Positions 40,965 to 47,690 of a DNA stretch of 64,000 bases are shown here, one piece after another. The notes below the pieces were generated by a model. It searched no databases and was not told the origin of the DNA. It saw only the letters and a list, made by a program, of their open reading frames with translations. The DNA comes from Massilia phyllostachyos (GTDB taxonomy: Bacteria; Pseudomonadota; Gammaproteobacteria; Burkholderiales; Burkholderiaceae_D): NCBI RefSeq assembly GCF_021044825.1, contig NZ_JAJNOC010000008.1, forward strand, positions 1 through 64,000. Reading direction: 5' to 3'. Position 1 is the first letter of the stretch. Every line of letters starts with the position of its first letter. A program made the translations under genes and the position numbers.

Positions 40965-41518
40965 ACGGAACCCGAATCCTGGTTGGCGGCGGCTTCCTTC
41001 GCCTTGCGGGTTTTACCCGCGCGCGAGGGCATATGGCACAGCCCGCACAGGTAATCGGCATTCAGATCGAGCGCATTCACGATGAACTTGCCCTGGCATT
41101 TCTGGCAAGGCTTGAGCACCAGCATCCCGCTCTGGAAGAAGCGCACCAGCGTCCAGGCGCGCGTGAGCGACAGCAGCGGCTCTTCGCCCGGCTCCGGCGG
41201 CATCTGTTCGAGGTAGAGTTTATACGCCTTCATCACCGCCTGGATGCCGGTGGCGCCGGCGTGTTCGACCAGGAAGTTGTGGATGTTGATGAACAGCGAG
41301 GAGTGGATGTTGGGCTGCCAGGTCAGGAACCAGTCGGTCGAGAACGGCAACATGCCCTTGGGCGGGGAGACGCCCTTGAGCTCTTTATAGAGTTTCAACA
41401 GGCGCTCGCGGGACAGCGAGACTTCGGTTTCGAGCAGCTGGAGGCGCGCCCCCAGGTTGATCAGTTCGATCGCAAGCTGGATTTCCTGGGCTTCCGAAAC
41501 GACGCTTTTCTTGCTCAT
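40961..41518 (-). CDS. flhC: flagellar master regulator subunit FlhC
   Basis: A 185-residue partner of FlhD in the FlhD4C2 activator of class II flagellar promoters. PCQKC and CGLC (about residues 137-160) are the four cysteines of the zinc site that binds DNA. WFLTWQPNIHSSLF is a conserved FlhC core. It lies 58 bp after flhD. The stop overlaps the methyltransferase start. Confidence 0.96.
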   Translation of the reverse strand: MSKKSVVSEAQEIQLAIELINLGARLQLLETEVSLSRERLLKLYKELKGVSPPKGMLPFSTDWFLTWQPNIHSSLFINIHNFLVEHAGATGIQAVMKAYKLYLEQMPPEPGEEPLLSLTRAWTLVRFFQSGMLVLKPCQKCQGKFIVNALDLNADYLCGLCHMPSRAGKTRKAKEAAANQDSGSV

Positions 41519-41576
41519 GTGCTGCTCCCGCTAGTAAAACCAGGTGCGGCTCCGGCGGAACCGCGATAGCGGGATT

Positions 41577-41894
41577 TTATACGATCTCTTCAACAGGCTG
41601 GCCGGCCATCAGGATGGCGGCGTGCGACTGGGCCAGGCTGCGCTCCTTGGTGTGGCTGGTCAGCATCGACAGGATGGCGGTGTCGTCGAAGCGGAAACGG
41701 GCCAGCATCATGTTGCCGCTTGCCAGTTTCAGGATCTGGGCATTGCTCATGCTTTCGATCAGGTCGGCGATGTCGGCCGAGATGCCGAGACGGAAGATGG
41801 CGGTGACCTTGTCGGCGCGGATCATTTGCTGAGCCAGCATCAGGTAGCTCAGGTTAGCGTCGCGGATTTCAGCCATCATGTCGTTCATCGTCAT
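41577..41894 (-). CDS. flhD: flagellar master regulator subunit FlhD
   Basis: A 105-residue all-helical subunit. IRDANLSYLMLAQQMIRADK and AIFRLGISADIADLI are typical of FlhD. ATG 41894 is chosen because GGAGAG sits 6 nt upstream. Longer versions extend into the leader without such a site. Its upstream region holds three sigma-28-type promoters and an untranslated leader of at least 250 nt. Confidence 0.95.
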   Translation of the reverse strand: MTMNDMMAEIRDANLSYLMLAQQMIRADKVTAIFRLGISADIADLIESMSNAQILKLASGNMMLARFRFDDTAILSMLTSHTKERSLAQSHAAILMAGQPVEEIV

Positions 41895-42152
41895 TTTTTC
41901 TCTCCGTATCCGTGTTGAAGCAGGGAATGTGTGTTGCCGTTGAGATAGATTCTCGCCGTAGGGCAACTTTTACGGAATTGGACGAACTCTGTATTTTTCG
42001 TCCGCGAATGACGGACATGACCCGTAGGAGTTTGTCTGACAAACCCTTCTGGATCACTCTGGCGCCCCTATATAACGAGGGGCTGGGAGATGCCGGGGAG
42101 ACCGGCCGAGTTGTAGGCGTCCGACACTGTTTCTGTCGTGCGCTTGATACGG

Positions 42153-42179
42153 TTTACGTCAAGCTTCAAGAGAACTTTA
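42153..42179 (-). promoter_or_regulatory. sigma-28-like promoter 1 toward flhD
   Basis: On the reverse strand, TAAAGTTC, 11 nt, then GACGTAAA. The E. coli FliA consensus is TAAAGTTT-N11-GCCGATAA. This is the nearest to flhD and has the weakest -10 of the three. Confidence 0.6.
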
Positions 42180-42228
42180 GGGTCTTCGCAAAATATTTTT
42201 TCAATCTTTTGCTGCCCTCTCTCCTCCT

Positions 42229-42255
42229 GTAACGGCACACCCGGAGAGAACTTTA
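42229..42255 (-). promoter_or_regulatory. sigma-28-like promoter 2 toward flhD
   Basis: Reverse strand TAAAGTTC-N11-GCCGTTAC, with an AT-rich upstream stretch (AAAAATATTTTGC) that could act as an UP element. 76 bp upstream of copy 1. Confidence 0.7.
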
Positions 42256-42305
42256 GGGTTCTTGCAAAATATTTTTCAAAACCCATTACCGCGCTTCTGA
42301 ACAGG

Positions 42306-42332
42306 GTAACGGCAGCGTTTTTGGGAACTTTA
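42306..42332 (-). promoter_or_regulatory. sigma-28-like promoter 3 toward flhD
   Basis: Reverse strand TAAAGTTC-N11-GCCGTTAC, 77 bp upstream of copy 2 and with the same preceding AT-rich block. The spacer sequence differs from copy 2 while both boxes are identical. Confidence 0.7.
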
Positions 42333-42425
42333 GGGTTCTTGAGAAAAATTTTTTAAATTTTTTTCGCCCTGCTACACTGCAAGACCGACAAGAAGCTTCA
42401 AGCCTCAACTATGCAAGGGAAGTCC

Positions 42426-43682
42426 ATGAGCACCAGCCTTACCCGCGCCGATTGCGTTGCGCGCGACCTGCAGGATCCCCTGCGCCCCCTGCGCGACCGC
42501 TTCGACCTGCCCCAGGGCGTCATCTACCTGGACGGCAATTCGCTGGGCGCCCGCCCGAAGGCCGCCCTCGCCCGCGCCCAGGACGTGGTGGCCCGCGAAT
42601 GGGGCGTCGACCTGATCAGGAGCTGGAACACGGCCGGCTGGTTCGAGCTCCCGAAGCGCCTGGGGGACCGACTGGCGCCGCTGATCGGCGCACAGGCCGG
42701 CGAAGTCGTGGTCACCGACACCACCTCGCTCAACCTGTTCAAGGCCCTGGCCGCCGCCCTGCAGATCCAGGCCAGCGGCCCGAACGCCGCCCGCCGCACC
42801 ATCGTCACCGAACGCAGCAACTTCCCGACCGATATCTATATGGCGGAAGGACTCACCCAATGGCTGGAGCGCGGCTACCGGGTGCGCCTGGTCGATTCGG
42901 TCGAGGAGATCCCGGCCGCGGTCGACGCCGACTGCGCCGTATTGATGCTGACCCACGTGAATTACCGCACCGGCTACCAGCACGACATGGCGGCACTGAC
43001 GCGCCACGCCCATGCCCAGGGTGCGCTGGCGGTGTGGGACCTGGCCCACTCGGCCGGCGCGGTGCCGGTCGACCTGCACGGCGCCGAGGCCGACTTCGCG
43101 GTCGGCTGCACCTATAAATACCTGAACGGCGGCCCCGGCGCCCCGGCCTTCATCTGGGTGCCGCAGCGCCACCAGGCCGCTTTCGCCCACCCGCTCACCG
43201 GTTGGTGGAGCCACGCCCAGCCCTTCGCCATGTCGCACGGTTTCGAAGCGTGCGAGGGCATCGGCCGCGCGCTGTGCGGCACCCAGCCGGTGCTGTCGCT
43301 GTCCCTGGTCGAGTGCGGGCTGGAGGTGTTCGAAGAAACCACGATGGCGGCGGTCCGCGAGAAATCGCTGGCGTTGACCGACCTGTTCATCGAACTGGTC
43401 GAATCGACCTGCGCGGCGCACCCGCTCGGCCTCGTCACTCCGCGCGAGCACGCGCGCCGCGGCAGCCAGGCCAGCTTCACCCATCCGCACGGCTATGCGG
43501 TGATGGCGGCGCTGATCGCACGCGGCGTGATCGGCGACTACCGCGAGCCCGAGATCATGCGCTTCGGCTTCACGCCGCTGTATACGAGCTATGCGGACGT
43601 GTGGGATGCGGTGGCGATCCTGAAGGACATCCTCGACCAGGAGTCCTACGACACCCGTCTCGAACGCAGCGCCGTCACCTGA
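42426..43682 (+). CDS. kynU: kynureninase
   Basis: A 418-residue PLP enzyme that cleaves kynurenine to anthranilate and alanine in tryptophan breakdown. The PLP lysine is in FAVGCTYKYLNGGPG. WDLAHSAGAVPVDL holds the cofactor aspartate, and SFTHPHGYAV lies near the C-terminus. ATG 42426 has AAGGGAAG upstream. An ATG 15 bp earlier has none. It is followed by kynA 10 bp later, an operon. kynB is not adjacent. Confidence 0.95.
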   Translation: MSTSLTRADCVARDLQDPLRPLRDRFDLPQGVIYLDGNSLGARPKAALARAQDVVAREWGVDLIRSWNTAGWFELPKRLGDRLAPLIGAQAGEVVVTDTTSLNLFKALAAALQIQASGPNAARRTIVTERSNFPTDIYMAEGLTQWLERGYRVRLVDSVEEIPAAVDADCAVLMLTHVNYRTGYQHDMAALTRHAHAQGALAVWDLAHSAGAVPVDLHGAEADFAVGCTYKYLNGGPGAPAFIWVPQRHQAAFAHPLTGWWSHAQPFAMSHGFEACEGIGRALCGTQPVLSLSLVECGLEVFEETTMAAVREKSLALTDLFIELVESTCAAHPLGLVTPREHARRGSQASFTHPHGYAVMAALIARGVIGDYREPEIMRFGFTPLYTSYADVWDAVAILKDILDQESYDTRLERSAVT

Positions 43683-43692
43683 GGAAGCGACC

Positions 43693-44532
43693 ATGAACGA
43701 CAATGCCGGCAAGGCCGAGTGGCACGGCGCCAGACTCGATTTCAAGGAGTCGATGAGTTACGGCGACTACCTGGGCCTCGACCAGATCCTGAGCGCCCAG
43801 CATCCGCTCTCGCCGAACCACAACGAGATGCTGTTCATCGTCCAGCACCAGACCAGCGAGCTGTGGATCAAGCTGATGCTGCACGAGCTGCAGGCGGTGC
43901 GCCGCCACATCCGCGAAGATAACCTGCCGCCCGCCTTCAAGATGCTGGCGCGGGTGGCGCGCATCATGGACCAGCTGGTGCACGCCTGGGACGTGCTGGC
44001 GACCATGACGCCACCCGAGTACACGGCGATCCGGCCCTACCTGGGCGCCTCGTCCGGCTTCCAGAGCTTCCAGTACCGCGAACTCGAGTTTATCCTCGGG
44101 AACAAGAACCCGAACCTGCTGGCGGTGCACGCAAAGGCGCCGGAGCACCACGCCATCCTCGAGCAGGAGCTGGAGGCGCCGTCGGTCTACGACGAGGCGG
44201 TGATGCTGCTGGCGCGCCGCGGCTTCCCCATCGCCGCCGAGCGCCTGCAGGCCGACTGGACCCAGCCGACCAGGCCGGACGCCAGCGTGCAGGCGGCCTG
44301 GCTCGGCGTCTACGGCGACACCGAGCACCACTGGGCCCTGTACGAGCTGGCCGAGAAGCTGGTCGACCTGGAAACCGCATTCCGCTTCTGGCGCTTCCGT
44401 CATGTAAGCACCGTGGAGCGCATCATCGGCTTCAAGACGGGCACCGGCGGCACCTCGGGCGCCAGCTACCTGCGCAAGATGCTGGACGTGGTGCTGTTCC
44501 CGGAACTGTTCGCGCTGCGCACGGAACTCTGA
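43693..44532 (+). CDS. kynA: tryptophan 2,3-dioxygenase
   Basis: A 279-residue haem enzyme that opens the indole ring to N-formylkynurenine. MLFIVQHQTSELWIKLMLHE carries the substrate-side His, SGFQSFQYRELEFILGNKN the substrate pocket, and HHWALYELAEK the region of the haem-ligating histidine. The GTGGTSGASYL loop is conserved. It is co-directional with kynU in a two-gene kyn operon. Confidence 0.96.
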   Translation: MNDNAGKAEWHGARLDFKESMSYGDYLGLDQILSAQHPLSPNHNEMLFIVQHQTSELWIKLMLHELQAVRRHIREDNLPPAFKMLARVARIMDQLVHAWDVLATMTPPEYTAIRPYLGASSGFQSFQYRELEFILGNKNPNLLAVHAKAPEHHAILEQELEAPSVYDEAVMLLARRGFPIAAERLQADWTQPTRPDASVQAAWLGVYGDTEHHWALYELAEKLVDLETAFRFWRFRHVSTVERIIGFKTGTGGTSGASYLRKMLDVVLFPELFALRTEL

Positions 44533-44543
44533 AACGGGAGGTA

Positions 44544-44702
44544 GGAACCTATCCCAGCAGGGAGAGGGAAGTTGATGACGATGACTGGCAAGCGCGGGCA
44601 AGGCGCGAGGACGCCGCATGGCGAGCCATGCAAGGACGAGCAACGCAGCCCCCGCTTGCCAGGCGCGTCAGCAACGACCGGTTCCCTACTGGGATAGGTT
44701 CC
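44544..44702. repeat. long hairpin repeat, variable-arm family, copy C
   Basis: The outer arms GGAACCTATCCCAGCAGGGA and TCCCTACTGGGATAGGTTCC pair with one mismatch. An inner CTGGCAAGCG pairs with CGCTTGCCAG. The core (44598-44650) has GGCGCGAGGACG, a perfect GCATGGC-GA-GCCATGC centre and GACGAGCAACGCAGCC. It lies between kynA and the acyltransferase gene, both rightward. Confidence 0.8.
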
Positions 44703-44749
44703 AAATATTACCGGTGTATGATCGCGGTATTGTCGCGTTCACTACATCC

Positions 44750-45874
44750 ATGTCCACCTCCTCCCCGCCCATGGCGCCGGCGTTTTCGCTCTACCTCGAC
44801 CTCGTGCGCATCCTCGGCGCGAGCGCGGTGGTGGCCGCGCATTTCGCCTATACCGGCGCGATCGCGCCCGGCGCCTGGGGCGTGGGCGGCAGCATGGGAC
44901 GCGAAGCGGTGATCCTGTTCTTCGTGCTGTCCGGCTTCGTGATCGCGGCGACCACCGACCAGGCCCGCCCGGACGCGCGCTCGTATGCGGTGGCGCGGCT
45001 CTCGCGCCTGTACTCGGTGGTGCTGCCGGTGCTGCTGCTGGCGCTGGCCTGCGCGGCCTTCCTGGTGATCATGGACCGCAGCGTCCCCAACGCCGGCTAC
45101 GCCCTCGGCAAGCCGCACGTCTACATTCCCTTCTACCTGCTGTTCCTCGGCCAGAGCTGGACCCTCACCGAGACGCCGCCCTTCATGGTGCCCTACTGGT
45201 CGCTGTGCTACGAAGCCTGGTACTACCTGCTGTTCGGCCTCGCGCACTACCTGCGCGGCCGGCGCCGCATGCTGGCCCTGCTGCTCGCGCTGGCGGTCAT
45301 GGGTTATAAAATGTGGCTGCTGCTGCCGGTGTGGCTGGCCGGGGCCTGGCTGTATCGTGCGTACCGGGAGCCCTTGATGTCGCCGGGCGTCGCACGCGCC
45401 GGCTGGATCGGGTCCCTGCTCGCCTTCGCGATCTACGTCGGCGCCGACCTCGAGACACCGCTGCGCGCCCTGGGCAGCGCCTGGTGGCCCTTCCCCGCCC
45501 TGCCGCTGGGCAGCGCCGACCGCTTCCTGGCCGATTACCTGGTCGGCGCCATCGTGCTGTTGAATTTTGCATGCGCCCGCGACGCCGGGTTTGCCGGCCT
45601 GCTGCGCTTCAAGCCGGCGATCCGACTGCTGGCCGGCCATACCTTCACGCTCTACCTGTCGCACATGCTGGTGATCGGCATGTGGCTGGCCTTGTATCCG
45701 CACACGCGCGGGAATGGCGCCGATATCCTCGGCTTGCTGCTGGCGATTATCGTGGCGACCGCGCTGCTGGGTGGCGTGACCGAGCGGCGCTTGCCGGCAT
45801 GGCGTGCCTTGTTTGCGCGCCTGCCCGGCCTGCGCCCGTCGCGCAAGGCTGGCGCCGTCGTGATCGGGAATTGA
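44750..45874 (+). CDS. acyltransferase-3 family membrane protein
   Basis: A 374-residue integral membrane protein with about ten hydrophobic helices. The family signature RILGASAVVAAHF with the conserved His, and GREAVILFFVLSGFVIA, identify the OafA/YrhL acyltransferase-3 group. These proteins O-acetylate or otherwise acylate exported sugars such as O-antigen, exopolysaccharide or Nod factors. No polysaccharide genes are nearby to name the substrate. ATG 44750 is chosen because upstream sequence belongs to hairpin copy C. Confidence 0.87.
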   Translation: MSTSSPPMAPAFSLYLDLVRILGASAVVAAHFAYTGAIAPGAWGVGGSMGREAVILFFVLSGFVIAATTDQARPDARSYAVARLSRLYSVVLPVLLLALACAAFLVIMDRSVPNAGYALGKPHVYIPFYLLFLGQSWTLTETPPFMVPYWSLCYEAWYYLLFGLAHYLRGRRRMLALLLALAVMGYKMWLLLPVWLAGAWLYRAYREPLMSPGVARAGWIGSLLAFAIYVGADLETPLRALGSAWWPFPALPLGSADRFLADYLVGAIVLLNFACARDAGFAGLLRFKPAIRLLAGHTFTLYLSHMLVIGMWLALYPHTRGNGADILGLLLAIIVATALLGGVTERRLPAWRALFARLPGLRPSRKAGAVVIGN

Positions 45875-45975
45875 GATGCGATTTATGCCAGACAAGCCCT
45901 GTGCATCCTGGGGCGCCTGAAGGGTCTGGCGCTTTCACGTACAATCGTCGTTGATCTTTTCCCAACGGCGGAGGC

Positions 45976-46530
45976 ATGATGAAGTGCGACGTACTGATCC
46001 TGGCAGGCCTGTGGAATTCCGGCCCCGAGCACTGGCAAACCCAATGGCAGGCGCGCTACCCGAAGTGGACCAAGGCCGAGCACCGCGACTGGAACTGTCC
46101 CGAGCGCGATGAATGGGTGGCCGAACTCGACGCCGCCATCGCGGCCTGCAAGGGCGCCCCGATCCTGGTCGCGCACAGCCTGGGCTGCATGCTGGTCGCA
46201 CACTGGGCCGCCAGCGGCTCGCCGCTGAAGGTCTCGGGCGCCTTCCTGGTCGCGCCCAGCGACGTCGAAGCGTCCAGCTATCCGATTCCGGACAACGGCT
46301 TCGCCCCGATCCCGCTCGCGCCCCTGCCCTTCCCGAGCGTGGTGCTGGCGAGCGGCGACGACCCCTACGTATCGAACGAGCGCGCCGAGGCGTTCGCTTC
46401 AAGCTGGGGCAGCCGGCTGGTGCGGATCGGCGACGCGGGGCACGTGAACGGCGATTCGGGGCACGGCCCGTGGCCGGAAGGGGAAAGACTGCTGCAGGAA
46501 TTCTGCGACGAGATCGGGCACAGCACCTGA
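45976..46530 (+). CDS. RBBP9/YdeN-type alpha/beta hydrolase
   Basis: A 184-residue serine hydrolase. The nucleophile elbow is AHSLGC. The acid follows in LASGDDPYVS and the catalytic His in IGDAGHVNGDSGHGPW. The early GLWNSGPEHWQTQW is the signature of the RBBP9/YdeN family. The substrate is unknown. It stands alone, ending 13 bp from a convergent gene. Confidence 0.88.
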   Translation: MMKCDVLILAGLWNSGPEHWQTQWQARYPKWTKAEHRDWNCPERDEWVAELDAAIAACKGAPILVAHSLGCMLVAHWAASGSPLKVSGAFLVAPSDVEASSYPIPDNGFAPIPLAPLPFPSVVLASGDDPYVSNERAEAFASSWGSRLVRIGDAGHVNGDSGHGPWPEGERLLQEFCDEIGHST

Positions 46531-46543
46531 ATCGCGCGGCGGT

Positions 46544-47053
46544 CTACTTCCCTGAACGCAGCCGCTCGACGACCTGCTCCACCGGCACCATGCCGGTCGT
46601 GTCGGTCCCGAACCATTCGCGCTTGACCGCCAGCAGGAAGCTGACAAAGCGGTCCGGGTGGACCAGCACCTGGCCATCGCGCATGACAGCGGGCGTCCAG
46701 CGCAGGCGCGTGCCGTCATCGTGCACGACGATCAGCTGGCTGGTGACTGGCAAGGCGGAACCCCATTCGCCGACACGCTTGCTGACCGACCACGCGCTGC
46801 CGGGCTGGCGCCGGCCCAGGAAGTCGCGCTCGACCTTCAGCTCCATGGCTTCGCAGCCGCCGCCATTGCTGACGCAGATGCGCCGGGAACCGTCGGGCAG
46901 CGTCTCCGGCTCGACGGGGCATGGCGGCGGGCAGCCGTCGGCGCCGCTCGGCTGCTGGATGACTTTCTGCACGCGGCCGGCCAGCAGTTCTTCGGCGGCG
47001 CACGGGCCTGCAAGCGCCAGCGATAGCACGGCGGCGGATCCGATCCTGAGCAT
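46544..47053 (-). CDS. secreted protein of unknown function
   Basis: A 169-residue exported protein with a short Sec signal (LRIGSAAVLSLALAGPCAA, cleavage near residue 20). Several Cys and Pro residues follow (GCPPPCPVEPETL, RRICVSNGGGCEA), perhaps a disulfide-bonded loop. No family is recognised. ATG 47053 has AGGAGA upstream and is preferred over 47083. It is divergent from the GFA-family gene. Confidence 0.7.
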   Translation of the reverse strand: MLRIGSAAVLSLALAGPCAAEELLAGRVQKVIQQPSGADGCPPPCPVEPETLPDGSRRICVSNGGGCEAMELKVERDFLGRRQPGSAWSVSKRVGEWGSALPVTSQLIVVHDDGTRLRWTPAVMRDGQVLVHPDRFVSFLLAVKREWFGTDTTGMVPVEQVVERLRSGK

Positions 47054-47191
47054 GTCTCGTTCTCCTGTTGAAGGCCCGATCATAGCGTGCGGATGTACGC
47101 CCCAGGCATGGCGCCGCGTATTTCATGCGTGGTGGCTGGGATGCCTCGGCTTGTTGGGGTATCGTGGCGGCCCGGAATGCAAGGAGGACGT

Positions 47192-47590
47192 GTGAATACT
47201 TATCAGGGCGGCTGCCATTGCGGCGGCATTCGGTTCGAGGCGGATATCGACTTGAGTAAGGGCACGATCAAGTGCAACTGCACGATCTGCACGAAGATGC
47301 GGTTCTGGGCGGCGCAGGTGCCCTCAGAGCGCTTCCGGCTGCGCAGCGGTGGGAAGGATTTACGGGAGTACCGCTATCACACCCGGCGCGATGCCCATTA
47401 CTTTTGTGGGACGTGCGGGGTCAATGTGTTTTCGACCGGGGAGTCGGCGGCGCTGGGGGCGTTTCACGCGATTGCCGTGGTGTGCCTGGATGATGTGCCG
47501 GTGGATGAACTGCTGGCGGCGCCGATGCGGTATCTGGACGGCCGTAACGAAAACTGGCTGACACCGCCTGTCGAAGTGCGGCATTTGTAG
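47192..47590 (+). CDS. GFA/CENP-V family zinc protein
   Basis: A 132-residue protein of the glutathione-dependent formaldehyde-activating (GFA) fold. Zinc-binding cysteines are in GGCHCGGIRFE, CNCTIC and FCGTCGVNVF. The family name comes from Paracoccus Gfa, but most members have unknown substrates. GTG 47192 follows AAGGAGG. The upstream ATG would lie in that site. Its stop codon overlaps the start of the repeat at 47587. Confidence 0.85.
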   Translation: MNTYQGGCHCGGIRFEADIDLSKGTIKCNCTICTKMRFWAAQVPSERFRLRSGGKDLREYRYHTRRDAHYFCGTCGVNVFSTGESAALGAFHAIAVVCLDDVPVDELLAAPMRYLDGRNENWLTPPVEVRHL

Positions 47591-47681
47591 GGTGGGCGGT
47601 CCTGCGACCACGCGTTCAAACCATGTGCGCGTGGACGCGACGTGCATTTGAACGCGCGGACGGCGAAGCCGTCCACCCTAC
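47587..47681. repeat. dispersed inverted repeat of the GTAGGGTGGGC type, copy 2
   Basis: GTAGGGTGGGC at the left pairs with GTCCACCCTAC at the right, and inner ACGCGTTCAAA with TTTGAACGCG. Similar in ends and inner motif to 319-435. It fills the gap between convergent GFA and htpG and could terminate both. Confidence 0.75.
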
Positions 47682-47690
47682 CACTACCTG

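Larger units (their letters stand above)
41895..42425. promoter_or_regulatory. flhD-kynU divergent regulatory region
   Basis: 530 bp between divergent genes, far more AT-rich than the coding DNA around it, especially 42172-42370. It holds three direct repeats about 76 bp apart, each with a sigma-28-type promoter toward flhD, and two palindromes in the flhD leader: GTCCG-CGAATGA-CGGAC (42000-42016) and GTTTGTC-T-GACAAAC (42030-42044). TACACT (42373-42378) is a weak -10 candidate for kynU. Overlapping ORFs here change frame between repeats and are not genes. Confidence 0.75.

Noticed and set aside
42138..42356. A 72-codon forward ORF and its reverse counterpart in the flhD-kynU gap
   Set aside because: The DNA repeats drive the ORF. 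Repeat units fall in different frames, and the sequence is explained by promoter repeats.
44544..44702. Hairpin copies A-C as integron attC sites
   Set aside because: There is no GTTRRRY/RYYYAAC end pair in the right places, no integron integrase and no cassette-like arrangement.
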